Shown: positions 1 through 15,000 of the stretch, piece after piece
Layout: every line of letters begins with the position of its first letter
How positions within the stretch are numbered: the stretch's first letter is position 1
Assembly: GCA_905250075.1 (NCBI GenBank)
Contig: CAJNOP010000043.1
Coordinates: 430,772-494,771 of the forward strand
DNA: 64,000 nt
Direction: 5' to 3'
DNA from: Rotaria sp. Silwood1
Lineage: Eukaryota; Rotifera; Eurotatoria; Philodinida; Philodinidae
The notes under the pieces: generated by a model
Seen by the model: the letters and a program-made list of their open reading frames with translations, nothing else
Told to the model about the DNA's origin: nothing
The model's database searches: none
Made by a program: the position numbers and the translations under genes

Positions 1-3000
1 TTTTTAATTAGAATATTCAACAAAGTCGATTACAATGTGAACAAAATATGAAACAATTAGAAACACTTGCTACAACTGGATTTATTCATTCGACTAAAAA
101 AGAATCTATTCGAACACAAATGCGGTAATATTAAAAATAAATACTAAATTTTTTTGTTTTTGTTTTTATAAATAGAAAATTGAATAATTTAGAACATTAA
201 AACTTCAATTAAATGAACTAAATGAATTATTTTCAACAATTCAACAAGATTTACGTACACGTTCACAAGCATGTGAACTTGTTCAAACATGTATTGATGA
301 AATGAATTTATTTCTTAATTCATTACAAATACAATCAAATGATAATGAAATAGTTTCATTAACATGGATTCAAAATCTACGCGTAATTTTTTTTTGTTTT
401 TATTAATCATAGAAAATTTACTTTTTATTAAAATCTAAAACGACAAACATTTATTGCAAATTATGACGAATATATTCATGCGACTAAAATTTACTTTGAA
501 ATTAGCATAAAACATTTGTTGAATTTAAAATCGTTGTTCTTTGCTTTTCTTGCATACTCACTGAGTTATATACAGGATAGATCATTAAAATACATATAAA
601 ATATTTCTTAGATAATATTCAGTGGTTATTTAAGAGAATAACAAGAAGAAATCAAAATGAACTTTCTAAATACGCATAGAGCAAATTTTAGAAACCAATT
701 CGTTTAAATTTTGAGATTCACGAATGTGACTATGACTTTTTGAGTATCATATTCCTTACAAAAACTCGCGTGTACCATTTTTTTGAATATTCGAAGTTTC
801 GCAGACATTGACTTTGAAACGAAACGATTCTACAAAATCTGCTCAAGATAATATCATTGATAAAGTTCGTTGTAATGTCTTGGTATCTCTTTCATGATAT
901 TAACAATCAATATTTTATTAAGATTTTCTCTTCGAGAATGGCGAACATCTTTGTTTGGAAGTACAGACCCATCATATGTGTTTCCAATTACCAGAAACTT
1001 CAGAAGGAATAATTCGATCTTTGGAAAGATGCCATCACATTAGATAAAATCCTATCAACAATCCTATTTAATAGCAGTATTTGCTTATGTTATCCTATAA
1101 AACAAAACTCTTTGAATAAACTTACTAAAAAAAATTATTCTATTAGAGCCAACCGAAGTGGAAATATTTTAATTAGTAGCGAAACCAGGATTTTAACGGT
1201 GGAGGAGCTCAGCTGGTCGCGCTCTAAGTCGATGGTGGGGCTCGTAAAAGTGTTTAGCTGGCGCGGCTTCGCCCGGTGGTGTGGCTCAAAGCTTTGGTAG
1301 TGGGGTTTAGCCCCATCTGGCCACCCCCTGGTTACGCCACTAATTTTAATTCTTTTATGATCGATCCTGTATTAAGATTATCATCTTTAATCATTGATAT
1401 ATCTTGATATTAGCAAGTTATTCATTGACCGAAATCTATATTGATGAACTTCTTCTTTAATATGATGTTTCAGATTTAAATTCCATAAGAATTGTGCTAA
1501 CAGTTTTGTTTTCCTTGTTTTAGAATCAATTAGATCAATTTGATGTTAAGTCAAAACGTTTACGCACAGTTGATTCATTTTTAAGTCATTGTACAACTGA
1601 ATTAATGCGTTCATTTGAATCAATGACAAATCGATTTCAAGTAACACGAAAAGAACTTGAAGTAAAAAACAAAAAAAAATGAAAAATTATTTTGTTGTTT
1701 ATTTTGTCTTATATTAATAGACATTTATCAATGAAAATGAATTATTTTATACACGACAACAAGAACTTGATGTTTATTTAGTTGAATTAGATCGACATTT
1801 AAATTATTTAACAACAAATTATGAAACATTTGAAAGTATACAAAAAGATAATCGAAGAGAATTAGATATTAAACTTGATAAACATCAAGTAAGATAATAT
1901 TGGAAAACAATTTTTTCTTTTGTTTTCATACTTAAAATTTTTTTTTTGTAGCAATTATTTCAATCAATAAAAGAATTTGATAAACAAGTTGCTAGTATTC
2001 GTAGTAAAACATATGAAGCTGGTTTAAAAAGTTCATTAGAAGAATCTGTACAAAAACGTTTGAATCATCTCGAACAAAATTCATCTTTATTACAAGAAAA
2101 AGCTATGCAAACATTTACATTTATAACAACAATTAAATTTGAATGTGAACAATTAATAACAGATATTAAACAAATGAATGATTGGTTAAAACTAACTGAT
2201 CAACAATTAAATAAATATTTAATTATTAATCTTAGTACAGCCGAAGAAAAAAATGATGCTGCAAAACGAATGCTTGTAAGTTCCTAGAAAAATTAATAAG
2301 ATACTTTAATAGACAAATGAATAAATATTTTGCAAGTTAGAACTATGCAAAAAAAAAAAGAAAACATTTCCCTTCAAATTATCTCATCGAGTTACTTGAC
2401 TAATATTAAACCTATTGAAATCTATTTATGAAAGAGAAAAATCATCATCACGAATTAGATAGGCAATGTAATTCTTCAGCTTATCTATTCGTGATATTCA
2501 TTTTTATTGGCCTCAATCTGTCTACCTTACATAGGTTGTGTCTTGTGTTATTTACTAATATTATGATAATAATTTAAATGAAAGTTTTAATTTAGTATAT
2601 ATCTATTGAGAATAGATAAACAAGAAAATATTAATGTTTAGAATGCATAAAAAACTCATTGCTTGCATAATGAACTAATTGAAGAAGATATATGAAATCT
2701 GATGGTATTGTCACAATATGAATATAAGTCGGAAAACAACAAGAATTAGTTAATGATATACATAAGATAGTAATAACTGATGAGAAAGTTTGAATAGTAA
2801 CTTAGCAGAATGGATAAAAAAACTTACATAAATAAATAGACAACAAATAATCTAGTTACAATGTTTAGTCAAAATGATTTTTTTAAATCATTTCTCATGT
2901 TCTAGTGACAAACCATTGCATACTTTTCTATCTACATTTTCCATCTAGAAAATGAACTTTTTTCGTGGAAATTTAGAAAAAACACTATAGATAAATGACC

Positions 3001-6000
3001 TATAGAACTTATGACAGGACCGATGCCTGTTTGAACATCCTGTTAGTGTCCATCAGGTAGGTTTCGGGCTTGGTTCTAGGACGAAAAATTCTACTCAGAC
3101 TGGATCAGGATGCAAGACTGACCTTTAAAAGCATGCACTAATTATAACTTAATTACTACAGGATCATCGCTGAGATTGCCAAAGAAATGTTAGATTATGC
3201 TAGGTGCTGAATACAAATAACCTTAGAAGAAATCTTCTATCTTGGCATTAACATTCAGATTCGAAATAAAAAGCTTCAATAAAAGTATTTGAAGTATAGT
3301 CTGAATTTGGCAAACGTTTAGTAAATTGAAGCCAAATTCTAATATTTTGAACCAGACGAACACTAACAGAAGTGTACAACGCCTGTGCCCTAACTGCAAG
3401 TACGACCCGTTTTTAAGTCATAGATCACTAAAAATATTGATTTATTTAATAAAATTATTATTTCTTTAGGAAAAATTGGATGATTTTGCTATTCAAGAAG
3501 CTCATCGTGAACAAATGAAACAACGATCTGATAATCTATTTAAAATTCTTGACGATGCTCCACTTCAAGCTAATCTCGATGATCTTGATCAAACATTTTC
3601 AACACTCAAACAACAAATTCAAGTAATTTCTTCTAAAATAATATTCTTAATTAATTTTTATTTATTTTAGCATCGTTATGAAACATTAAATCGTGCTGGA
3701 CATCATCATGCTGATTATGATCTTCGTTTACATAGTCTTTTCGAAACATTATCAACACTTCAAACAATATTTTATCATATTCGACAACAAGAAAATCACT
3801 CTGATGTTTTACTTCAACTTAAAGTAATTCAAATCTATTCATAAAAAACAAAAATCTATATTGAAAATATTTTTAATAGAATTTTAAAACTGAACGAGAT
3901 GATTTTGAAGAAGAAATTCGTCGTATATCCTATACTAATGAACAAATTGTATCGGAAACTTCTATTGAAGGTAGTGAACATCTTAAATTAAAATTAAAAC
4001 AACTTCAAACTAAATGGAGAACTTTAAATAATGATATTCAATCATTTGAAGTATATTTATTTGTTAAACGTTTTTTTTTCTTTTATTACTTTTTTCAAAT
4101 AATTAAATGTTTTGTTTTTTTTCTAAGGAAAAATTAGCTCAACAAGATGAAGAACAACGTTTAGTCTTAAATGAACAAACAACAATTGAACAAACATTAA
4201 ATAATATTCAACAACAATTACAAACATTTGATCAACAATTTTTACATGATTATACAACATCAGATTTAGTTCGACAACGTCTTCAACATTTAACAAATAC
4301 ATTAACAAGTGTAGAAAAATTTCATTTACATTTATTATCACCATCATCATCAACAGATACAACTGTTATTGAACGTGCACAACATTTATCATCATTTCAT
4401 GAACAATTAAAAACAACAACTCAAGTAACATAAAAAAAAAGAAAAATTTTCATTTGTTTTTTTTTTGTCTTCGTTTTAGAAAAAAATTTATGAATTAAAT
4501 GAAATTGAAAAATATTCTAATGAAATTATATCTTGTCAACAAATATTACAACATTTAATTGATGCTTGTTCAATACGTTTACAAACATTTCATAATGAAA
4601 AATCAAAAAATGAAATTTATATTAAACGTATCATGACAGGATTTGAAGTTTGTTTTAAAAATAATAATTTTTCTTTTTATATTCATAAACTTTTTTTCTT
4701 TCTCAAAAAAAGGATCATCGAAATCGTTTAAATGAGTTAATTATTAAAGCAAAAGATCTCAAAACAAAATTATATAATGAAGATCTTTCAAAAGAATTAA
4801 TTAAAATATTAAACGATAAAATTGATCAAATGATTGTAAATTTAAATATTGATGCGAAAGTTTACAAAAAAAACAAAAAAAAAATTTTTTTTTCATTTTA
4901 TAGAATGATGCTGAACATTGTTCAATAAATTTAATTCAAAATGAAAATGAATGTCATCATATACAAGAATTAATTAATGAACAAAAAGAATCAATACAAA
5001 ATATTCAACAATTATTAATAACAATTGAACAAACAATTGATGGATTTATGTTAAAACATTCTATTGAAGAAAAATTATTACAAAAAGAAGAACTTAAAGT
5101 AAAATTAATATATTTTTGTTTTTTTTTTCAAACAATATTTAAAATAAATTTATATTTTAGCATTTACAAAAAGAATGTCTTGAATGTAATAATCAATTAA
5201 GTCAAATCAATATTCGTCTTGTTGATAATCATATTGAGGATGGTCAAATAATAATGATAGTCAATGAAACAAAAAGAAAATGTGATGAACTTGTTAAAAA
5301 TATTCAAGTAAGTCTATTCAATATAATACTCATAAATTTTAATTCAAATTTATTCATAACAAAAAAAAAAGCTTCTTGCATAAAAGAATTTCTTTTTAAT
5401 CTTATATTTGAAATCTAATATATTAAAAAAGAAAGTTTGTTTGTATGTTTGTTCTTTATGCATTCAGTCCCCGTAAGAGCTAGAGCAGCGAAACTTTGCA
5501 TGGCACACCTTTGGGTCCAGGGGAAGGTCAACGACTACTTTTTACCAAAAAAAAATCGATTCTTCGCCTGCAAAAGACCGAACTATGCATCTGACCAATG
5601 AGATTTCAGCAATCGATAGTATAAGAGAACTACTTAACAGCACTCCGTGATCAAACCGAAGACAAGTCATCATAGGTTTTTGAGGGCGGTGAGTTCGAAT
5701 TTAGGGTCCATTTGCCTGAAATCCTATTGGTTGGCTGAAAACCAATTGAAATTCAGCCGCTAAGAAACCAGCTAATGAAAATTGCGTTTTCGCGAAAACA
5801 GGCCGGTAGGAGTTTTCAGAGGCGGCGAGTTCGAATCCAAGGTCAATTCACCGCGAAATCCTATTGGTTGACTGAAAACAATAGGAATTTAGCTGCTAAG
5901 AAACCAGCTAATCTAAATTGGATTTTCGCGCAAGCAGTCCCCTAATGGTTTCTACACGTGGTGAGTTCGAATCCGATGTCCATACGCCTCGAAATTCTTC

Positions 6001-9000
6001 AGGTTAGCCGAAAATCAACAGGGATCGAGTTTTCTGAGAATGAATCACTAGAAATCGAGTTTTTGGAAAAAGTAACCTCGCTGGATGGTCGGAAAAAGTG
6101 CATTAGGAATCTTAAGTCTACTGATCTCGAAACTCTATTAGACTGGTCGCGACCCTACTGGGCGATCCGTGTCAAGTACAAATCGAGTTTTGAGAAAACT
6201 GGTCTCCAGTAGGTCATCGGAGGCCGGGATTTCGAATAAACAGTTTGTCAAGTTCAAAAGTCTGTGCGTCAATCATTAGCTCAAAGAAATAGACTTCTCA
6301 CTTTGTCGAACAAGATCTGTATCGCACAAAAAGCTGTCTGTCTGTCTTTGCAACAAATCAAAATTCAGCGTGATTCAAGCAGTACAAAGTACGATTTACC
6401 GTCCTAATTCACTCAATCAGTAGGGATTATGAAAGTAAGGCTCTAGACCAATTAGATTTGTTGTTGTGCTTTGTTTCAATCAAAGGGCATTTATTTTGTT
6501 AAGCTGTCTACGAACAGGTTTCCCAACGGGGCTCCCCACTGGTCAGGATTTTCTACATATTGTCGAGTCCAATGCGTATTTTTCATGCATATATTAAGAT
6601 TGAACTATTCCGAGCAACGCCGGTTACTTCAGCTAGTACAAAACAATCTTATTGTTTTTTTTTCTAGCATCTTCTACTATCCTGTGATGAAATTATTAAT
6701 AAACAAACAATATTTGATGAAACATATAATGATGTTCGAAAATCTATTGAAAGTCTTCATGAAAAATATCAGAGTAGTTTGGAATTGGATAGTGGTGTTG
6801 CAGAATTAAGTGCACTTTTATCTGAATGTGATTCATTACGTGATCGATTAGATTTTATGACATCATCATATAATACAATTGATACACAATTACGTACACG
6901 TCATTCATCATCAACAATAATAACAGCAACAACACCAAATACTAACAATTCATTATTATTATCACCATCAGTACATAATCATACAATGAAAGCTATGTTA
7001 CAACAAACAAAAGATGAATTTAATCGTCTTGTACAAACATTACGTTCATCAAAACAAACAATTGAATCAAAACAACAACGTTTACAAACATTAAATAAAC
7101 AATTAAATGATATTGAACATGAATATGAATTAATAATAATAACAACTAAATTACCCGATATTGAAGAAAATATTAAAGATGATCAATATGAATATAAAGA
7201 TGAATGTCAAAGAAAACGAGTAACAAAAAGAAAAAGAATTAGTTTAAAAAAATTTGTATCATTATTATTTTTTTTTTTAGTTAACAATTCAAGATATTGA
7301 ACCAAAACAAAATCGGTTACAAATAATATCAAATGAAGCTAATGAATTAAATGATTTACAATTAGCAAGTAATGCTAAACGTTTAATTAATCAATTTGAG
7401 CATTTACATCGAGATCTTTCGGTAAAGATTTTGCAAGAATTAATAAATTTTGACTTCTTTTTTTTCTTTTTAAATTAGATTCATCTTGATGAAAGTGAAC
7501 GTCGTTATCAAATGCTTCAAAAATTTACCAACGATTGTTCATTATTACAACAATCTCTTCAAACTATTCAAAATCAACTTTCACCGATTTTAGATACGTA
7601 TGGTGATAAAGAAATACTTGAAGAAAAATTGAAAAAATTAATGGTTAGTTGTTGTATTCATTACTTGATGTTTAACAATTATTATATTTGTATATATTTT
7701 TTTTAAAGGACATTAAAAACAACTATCGAGAATTGACAACTGCATTACAAGACACCGAACAAATGACAAGTCAAGTGCTCACTCTAGTTGGCCAAAATGG
7801 TAAACAATCTATACGTCGTGAATGGGAACGTGTACAAGCTAAATCACATCAAATCAATACAACTATTCTCAAGGTATGCATCAAAAAAAAAAAAAAAATG
7901 AACACAACAACTAAATTTTTTTTTTCATTTTTTTTTTCTGTCTGTTTATAAAGATCGAACAACAATTACAAAATTGTATTACAGATTGGTTAATATATAT
8001 AAAAGAAAGTGAACAATTAACATATGAACTTAATAATTTAGAATCATCATTAAAAATGATAAATATTCGAGTTCAAAATGATGGACAAACACCTGTTGAT
8101 ACATTACGAGTAATAAAAACAATTTTTTGTTTTTTGCTTTAAATTTTCTTACATATATTTATATTCTTTTGTTGTTATAGAATATGAAAAATGATCTAGA
8201 TTTAATTGAAAGTAAATTAAATAGTTTAAATCGTTTTGCAAGTGATTTATCTCAACGAACACAAGAAACTGATTTATTAGAACATTTACAACAATTACAA
8301 ATATTTATACAACGATTAAAAATTTTATTAAAAGATCTTTTACGTAAAGTAATTGATGGTCAAACAAAATATTCATTATATTCTCAACAAATAAATACTT
8401 ATAATGAATTATTAAATGAATGTGAATTAATTTTAAATAATATTATTAATGATATTGATCTATGGAATACTAATAAATCTTTATCAATTGAAACACTTGA
8501 AATAACATCAAATATTTTACAATCATTAATTAATAATCAATCAATTGTTCAACGACAAACTAATTTATTAAATGAAGTTACAGAATCTTTATTAGATTCA
8601 GTTGAAAATGCAAATTTTTTTCGGTAAAAAAAAATATTAAAATGATTTATATTCTTTTTTATTTATTTATTTTCTTAAATTAGTCAAACTTGTTTATTAA
8701 TGCAAAATCGACAAACAAATATATTTCAACGAGCAAATACAATTGAAAATCAATTAGATAATCTATCACAACGAATGAATGATATTAAACGATTAATAAC
8801 TAAAATAAATGATTCACATATAAAAATTGAACAAAAATTAAAACAAATTAATGATTTAGTATCAACAACTAATATAGATGAAAAACAAGAACGATTAATT
8901 TGTATACAGGTAGAAAATATCAAATAATTAACTAAAATACTAGAAACTTTAAAATCAGTATTTCGATGTGAAATTTTTTTTAAAAAGTTTCAGTAGAAAA

Positions 9001-12000
9001 GAATTTTTTCTTTTTTCTCGAGATATTGAATTTTTAAATAAACTCGATTTTTTTTTTACCTTGTCTGTACAAGTGATTATGTTTTTGGAAATTTCGATCT
9101 CTCAACTACACGAACATCATTATTCAGTTGAAACTCAGGATATTTCACGTCGAAATAGTGATTTTTACTTTTTCATGATATACCGAAAGATGATCAAAAA
9201 GTCAGTCATGCGGATACCAAGGCTGCCCTATAGGTCCAATATGAGCTTAAACGACCCATATCAGTTCAGATAGTTTCTTCTTTAGGATAATACAAAGAAG
9301 ACCTTGTCTAACTGTTCTATATTAAAATGCATTTGTTTTTTTTTATTAATAGTTACACTCATAGAGACTTGTTTTATGAGAATCGAAGTTTTTCTTGTTA
9401 GTTTTTTTTTTTACAATTATCGATAAATCAATTGTTAGTTAACTCAAATTAATGTAGTACTATTTTTTTTTATACAAAACGTATTATTATTATTATCACT
9501 CTCGTTTTCATGTCACAAATATCTAATTTGATTCAACTAAGTGTATCAATAGTTCTATTGTTCGTTGTTTGATCGATTAATTTAGCACAACGTCAAATAG
9601 ATAAGACCACTGAACGTTCTTTCTAGCGGCAAACTATGACAGGACTGTTCTATACTCAATAGTTCTAAGTGATAGAATAAATCCAATATTAATTAAAAAT
9701 ATACCGAAGTCAAATCTTTTACGTTTTGGAACAATTTTGAAAATTTTAGCGAATTCAATAATTCTCTTTCAGAATGAAATCTATCTATCAAACTATCAAA
9801 TACATATGTTATATCATATAACCTTCTTTCTTCAACTTATTTTCTTTACGTAATGTCGTCGTATTTGAGGTCAATAACTTCAAAAATACATAATAGATTG
9901 CAAGAAAAAAAAACTACTAATTTGAATAATTAATAATGATTTTGTTTTTTTTTAATCTATAGACTGAATTAGAAATCTTAAATGAAAACGATGTTCATCT
10001 TCGTGAATTAGCCGATATGCTTGATCATTTACAACCGAAAATATCTGAATATATAAGTGATTTTGAACAAATTAAAACTAAACAAGAACAATTGAATCAT
10101 GAAGCTCAAGTAAAATGAAATAAATCATTTTTCAAAATTTTCTATTTGAAATGTTTTTGTTTTTTTTTTCGTAGACTCTTGAAAGTAAATGTCGATCTGA
10201 ATATAATTCATTAAAACAATGGATTGAAATTCAACAAAAATTAGAACATAATTTAACAAAAATAACAAAAGATTTCGAACAAACAAGTCAATATAATACA
10301 TTACTTCAATTAGAAGAATTTTCAAAAAATTTAAGAATAAATTTAAATAATCAAGAACATATTGAAAATCTTTTTAAAGAAGCACGACAAACAATTCTAT
10401 TATTAGATCAATCAAATCAAGATAGTATAATTCGTACAATTGAACAATATGAAATACGATGGAAAGATCTTCAAGAACATTTAACTAAAAAACTTGAAGA
10501 AACAGGTTGATATGAAAAAACAAAATGAATCAATTTTTATTTTAATACAAATCTCAAATATTTTATTTTAGAAAAAATTCATCATCAAACTCAAAATCTT
10601 ATACAAAATTGTAATATTCATTTTAAACAATGTTTAAATTTTATTTCAACATTAAATAATATTCAAAATGATTCAACACAAACATCAAATGATAAACTTG
10701 AACAATTAAAAGTAAAAACAAAAACAAAAAAAAATTATTTCTTTGATTTTAAAAAATAAATTATTTTTTTTTATTATTCATTAGACTGAACATATTCAAA
10801 TTTTAAATTCTTTAATTTCAACTATTGAAAATAATCTTTTATTAGCAAAAGATTTAAGTCTTATTCTTACTAATGAACCACAAATACGACATCAAATTGA
10901 ACAATTAATTCAAATACGTAATAAAATCAAAGAACAATTTAATGTAAAACTTATTTATTCTTTATTTTACTTTTTAATTTAAAATTTTTTTTTTGTTGTT
11001 TTTTCGTGTTCTTTTAAAGTTAACAATTCAACAATTCGAAGAATTAGTTCAACGATTTCATATTTCATTAAATGAACATAATAGTCTTGAAAAACGTCTT
11101 ATAACTATATTATGTGATATTGAAAAGTGTTTAAATCTTACAGGAGATAATTTTACTTTTCAAACACGTCAATATTTAAATGTAAAAGTGTTTTGTTTTG
11201 TTTTTTTGTTTTTAATAAATCTTAAATTAATAATATTCTCTTATTTAAGGAATATCAAACTATTCAACGATCAATTATAATTGATTTACAAAAATTATCT
11301 GATTATAATCTTTTATTATCATCAGATATCAAAGCAATAGAATATCTTCAAGAACATTATAATCATTTAAAAGAAATTCATTTAAATTTAGAACAAAAAG
11401 TTAATCTTTTACGAGTTTGTATTCATATATCAAAAAAAGAAAAAATAATTTTCTTTCTAAACTTGAAAAATCTCTTCTTTTTATTTTATTAAAGGAACGT
11501 ATTAATGTATCATTATCAATAAATGTTAAAATTGATGATAATATTCGACAAATAAAACGTAAATTAATTTTATATGAAAATGATCTTAATCGTTTAAAAA
11601 CTGATATACCAAGTACAGTTTCAGAAAAACGTATACGTGCAGAATTAGCAGTAGTTAGTATTAAATAACAAAAAGTTTAGTTTCAAAATTGAAATAAATA
11701 TGTTTTTTTGTTTATTTTTCTAGACGATTTTTAATGATCTTGAACTTGTTGGAAATCTTATTATAGAATTAATTCGTGATGCTGAAAATGAATCTGAAAC
11801 ATCAACAGAAAATATTCGAACATTAAATGAAATAAAAATTCAATATGAACAAATGTTTCATGAATTTAAAGTAAAAGAAACAACAAAAAAAAAAAATAGA
11901 AAATCTTTTTTTTTTTTTTGTTTTTGATTATTTTCTTTAATATAAATAGGAACAAGTTGATAATACAAATTTAATTTTTAATGAACATTTTAATTATGGT

Positions 12001-15000
12001 GAAAATACACGAACACTTCGATCATTTATTGCAGATGTTACAACAGAATTATGTAATCTTGATAAACAACCAATTTCAACAATTGAAAAAACAAGAGAAT
12101 TAATTGAGGTGAATATTTAGAATTTTATCCCGACGAATAAAACAGACATATTTATTAGGGGTCGACACGCTCAGCTCAGTTCCGCTCAGAGGAACTGTTC
12201 GAACAGCTCTTTTGAGCTGAGCTGAACTGATGAACCGGTTCGTTTGAGCTATGTTCCCAAAACAGAACAATTTTGTTCTTTTATGGGAATTATTTCCCAA
12301 AAACGGAACAAAAGTGTTCTGTTTTGGGAACACAGCTCAAACGAACCGGTTCATCAGTTCAGCTCAGCTCAAAAGAACTGTTCGAACAGTTCCTCTGAGC
12401 GGAACTGAGCTGAGCTTGTCGACTCCTAATATTTATCAAAAAAAGTATATTAGACAAAAGATTCATCTGATTAAAAAGTACATAAAAATTGATTTGAACG
12501 AATTCTTCTGATGAATATTCATAAGATAATATTGAAAAGGATGTATTGTTTCACGAATTATAAGCATGTAGAAAATTTCAATAGAATTGAAACATTATTT
12601 ATTGCTGTTTGATTAATATCACAAGAAACACATTGCATAAATCTTTCTTTGCACATCTAATTTTAATTTCATCGTTTTTCTTTTCAAAATTAGTGAAATA
12701 CTAAGAAAAAACATTAAATCATTATTCTCAACATTATAAATCGAACGTGTGTTTAGAAGTAAAGATGTATAGAGTTCCGTTTCAGATCACAGTAGGATAC
12801 TAGATTAGAAGATTCTTCGATATAAAACATTGTAGAGTAAAGTAAGACCGTAGTATAACCAAAAGATGGACGAGACAGGACGCTGCCTTACCACTAGAAT
12901 AAAGAAAAATATATCAATTTCCATCATCGATACGATATTGCATGAATTTCCGCCAAAATCATTGAGTACTGGCGTACTATCCATAATCCTCTGATTATGT
13001 CACTAGAGTAAAGATTAGGAAATTTTCCTTAGTCAGAATACATAGTATAAGAAAATTCTCTCTATTATACAGCAATGCTCTTTAAACCTGACATAGTTTT
13101 TTTAACTGATGAAAATATTAAATATTTTGAATTTCTTAAATATAATTTCTAAAAAAATTTCCATATCGTTCTTATATATAAATTTTGTATTTAGTCCAAA
13201 GTTTTACAAGTTCAACAATTAAAAATACGTTATGATGAATTACAACCAATTCTTATTCGTATTCAAAATTCTACAGGTTTTGATGGTCAACAAAAATTAC
13301 TTGATGAAAATCAATTTCTTTTTGATGCATTACAATCATTAGAAAATCAATTATCAACTATTGATGTATTATGTATTGAAAAACAACAAGCATGGATTGA
13401 ATTTAAAATTCGTTTTGATACAACATATTCATCATTTAATCATATACTTGAACTATATCAAAATAATGATAATGATCTTGATCAATTAAAAGTAATTTAA
13501 TATTTTTATTTTTATTTTTGTTAAAATTACAAAAAAAAATTCTTTTGATTTTTTTAGGATATTCAAAATGAATTAATACTTCTAGAAGATCATATTGATT
13601 ATCTTTTACGAATAAAATCAACATGTTTTTCAATTCTTACATCTAATGATAATCTATTTTATTTGGATAAAAATATTGAATATGATTTATTACAATTACA
13701 AACAAATTATCGTCTTAAATTAAATGATATTAATCAAGAAATTGAACAATTAATTGAAAATAAATTAAAATCTGAACGATTAAAATTATTTATAAAATCT
13801 ATTGAAGATAATTTAAATTTACATGAAGAAAATCTTAATAATATTTCTTATCAAAGAAAATTAGATAATGAATCAACATTTGATAATATATTAAAAATTT
13901 TTCAACAAATTGAACAAATACAAATTGAATTAAAAGAATTATTAAAAAATTTAAATCAAATATCAAATAATAATTTAATTGAACAATTAAAAATAAAACT
14001 TGAAAAATTAAGATCAATTTCAAATAATGAATATATTATTTTTAATCGTTTAATTAATGAAAATAAATTATTAAATCAAATGATAACAAATTATAATGAA
14101 TTAAATGAACAAATTAATGAATGTATTGTTAATATTTTACAATATGCTGATAATAGATCACGATTAATTTCACCTGAACTTAAACAACCTTCATCAACAA
14201 ATCAACTTGTTCAATTAAATATTTATCGAATTCAAATTCAAGAACAATTAACTACTGTTGAACATCATAGTCCAATTACATCAAAATATATTGAAGCTCG
14301 TATGGAACAATTACGTCAAGATATTCTTTCATTAAAAGATGAAATTGAATCGATTCTTGAAAAAGAAAATGAAACAACATCAGTTCAAATAAAAATTGAT
14401 CGTTTAATTGAAACTCTACAAAATGAACTTGATCGTCAACCAATATTTTCCTCTCTATTAACTATTGATACATTTGAAATTTATGAAAAATTATCAAATA
14501 ATTATTTACAATCAATTCATCATCTTGAAAATGATATTGAAAAAACAATTGAACAATTTCAAGATACTGGTCTAATGCGTCAATATAATAAACGATTAAG
14601 TCATATTAAACAACAAATTCTACAAATTGAATTAAATATTAAAAAATATCTTCAACATCTTCAACAAGGTCTTACTGAACAAGATACACTTCAAAATAAA
14701 ATTCATTTAATTATTGAAGATTTAAATGATTGTGAAAGTAAATTAACCAATAGAACAACTATGAAAGAATATCAAATTCAACAGGAATTACAAGTATCAT
14801 ATAAAAAAAAAAAACATTATTTTTTATTTAAACAAATAATTGAATTCATTTTTTTTGTAGGAAGTACAAATCATATTAGCAAATATTGAATCAACATCTA
14901 ATGATATTATTATTCAATCAAAGTCATTAGAACAAGAATATTCAATTCCACAACAACAAACACAAATACAAGATATTCAACTTCGTATACAATGTATTTC

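Noticed and set aside
5691-5980. Possible tRNA genes from the GTTCGAATCC motif
   Set aside because: No acceptor stem, A box or cloverleaf pairing could be found around any of the three motifs.
12100-12511. Overlapping open frames on both strands
   Set aside because: They are mirror readings of the palindromic MITE, giving near-identical peptides from both strands.
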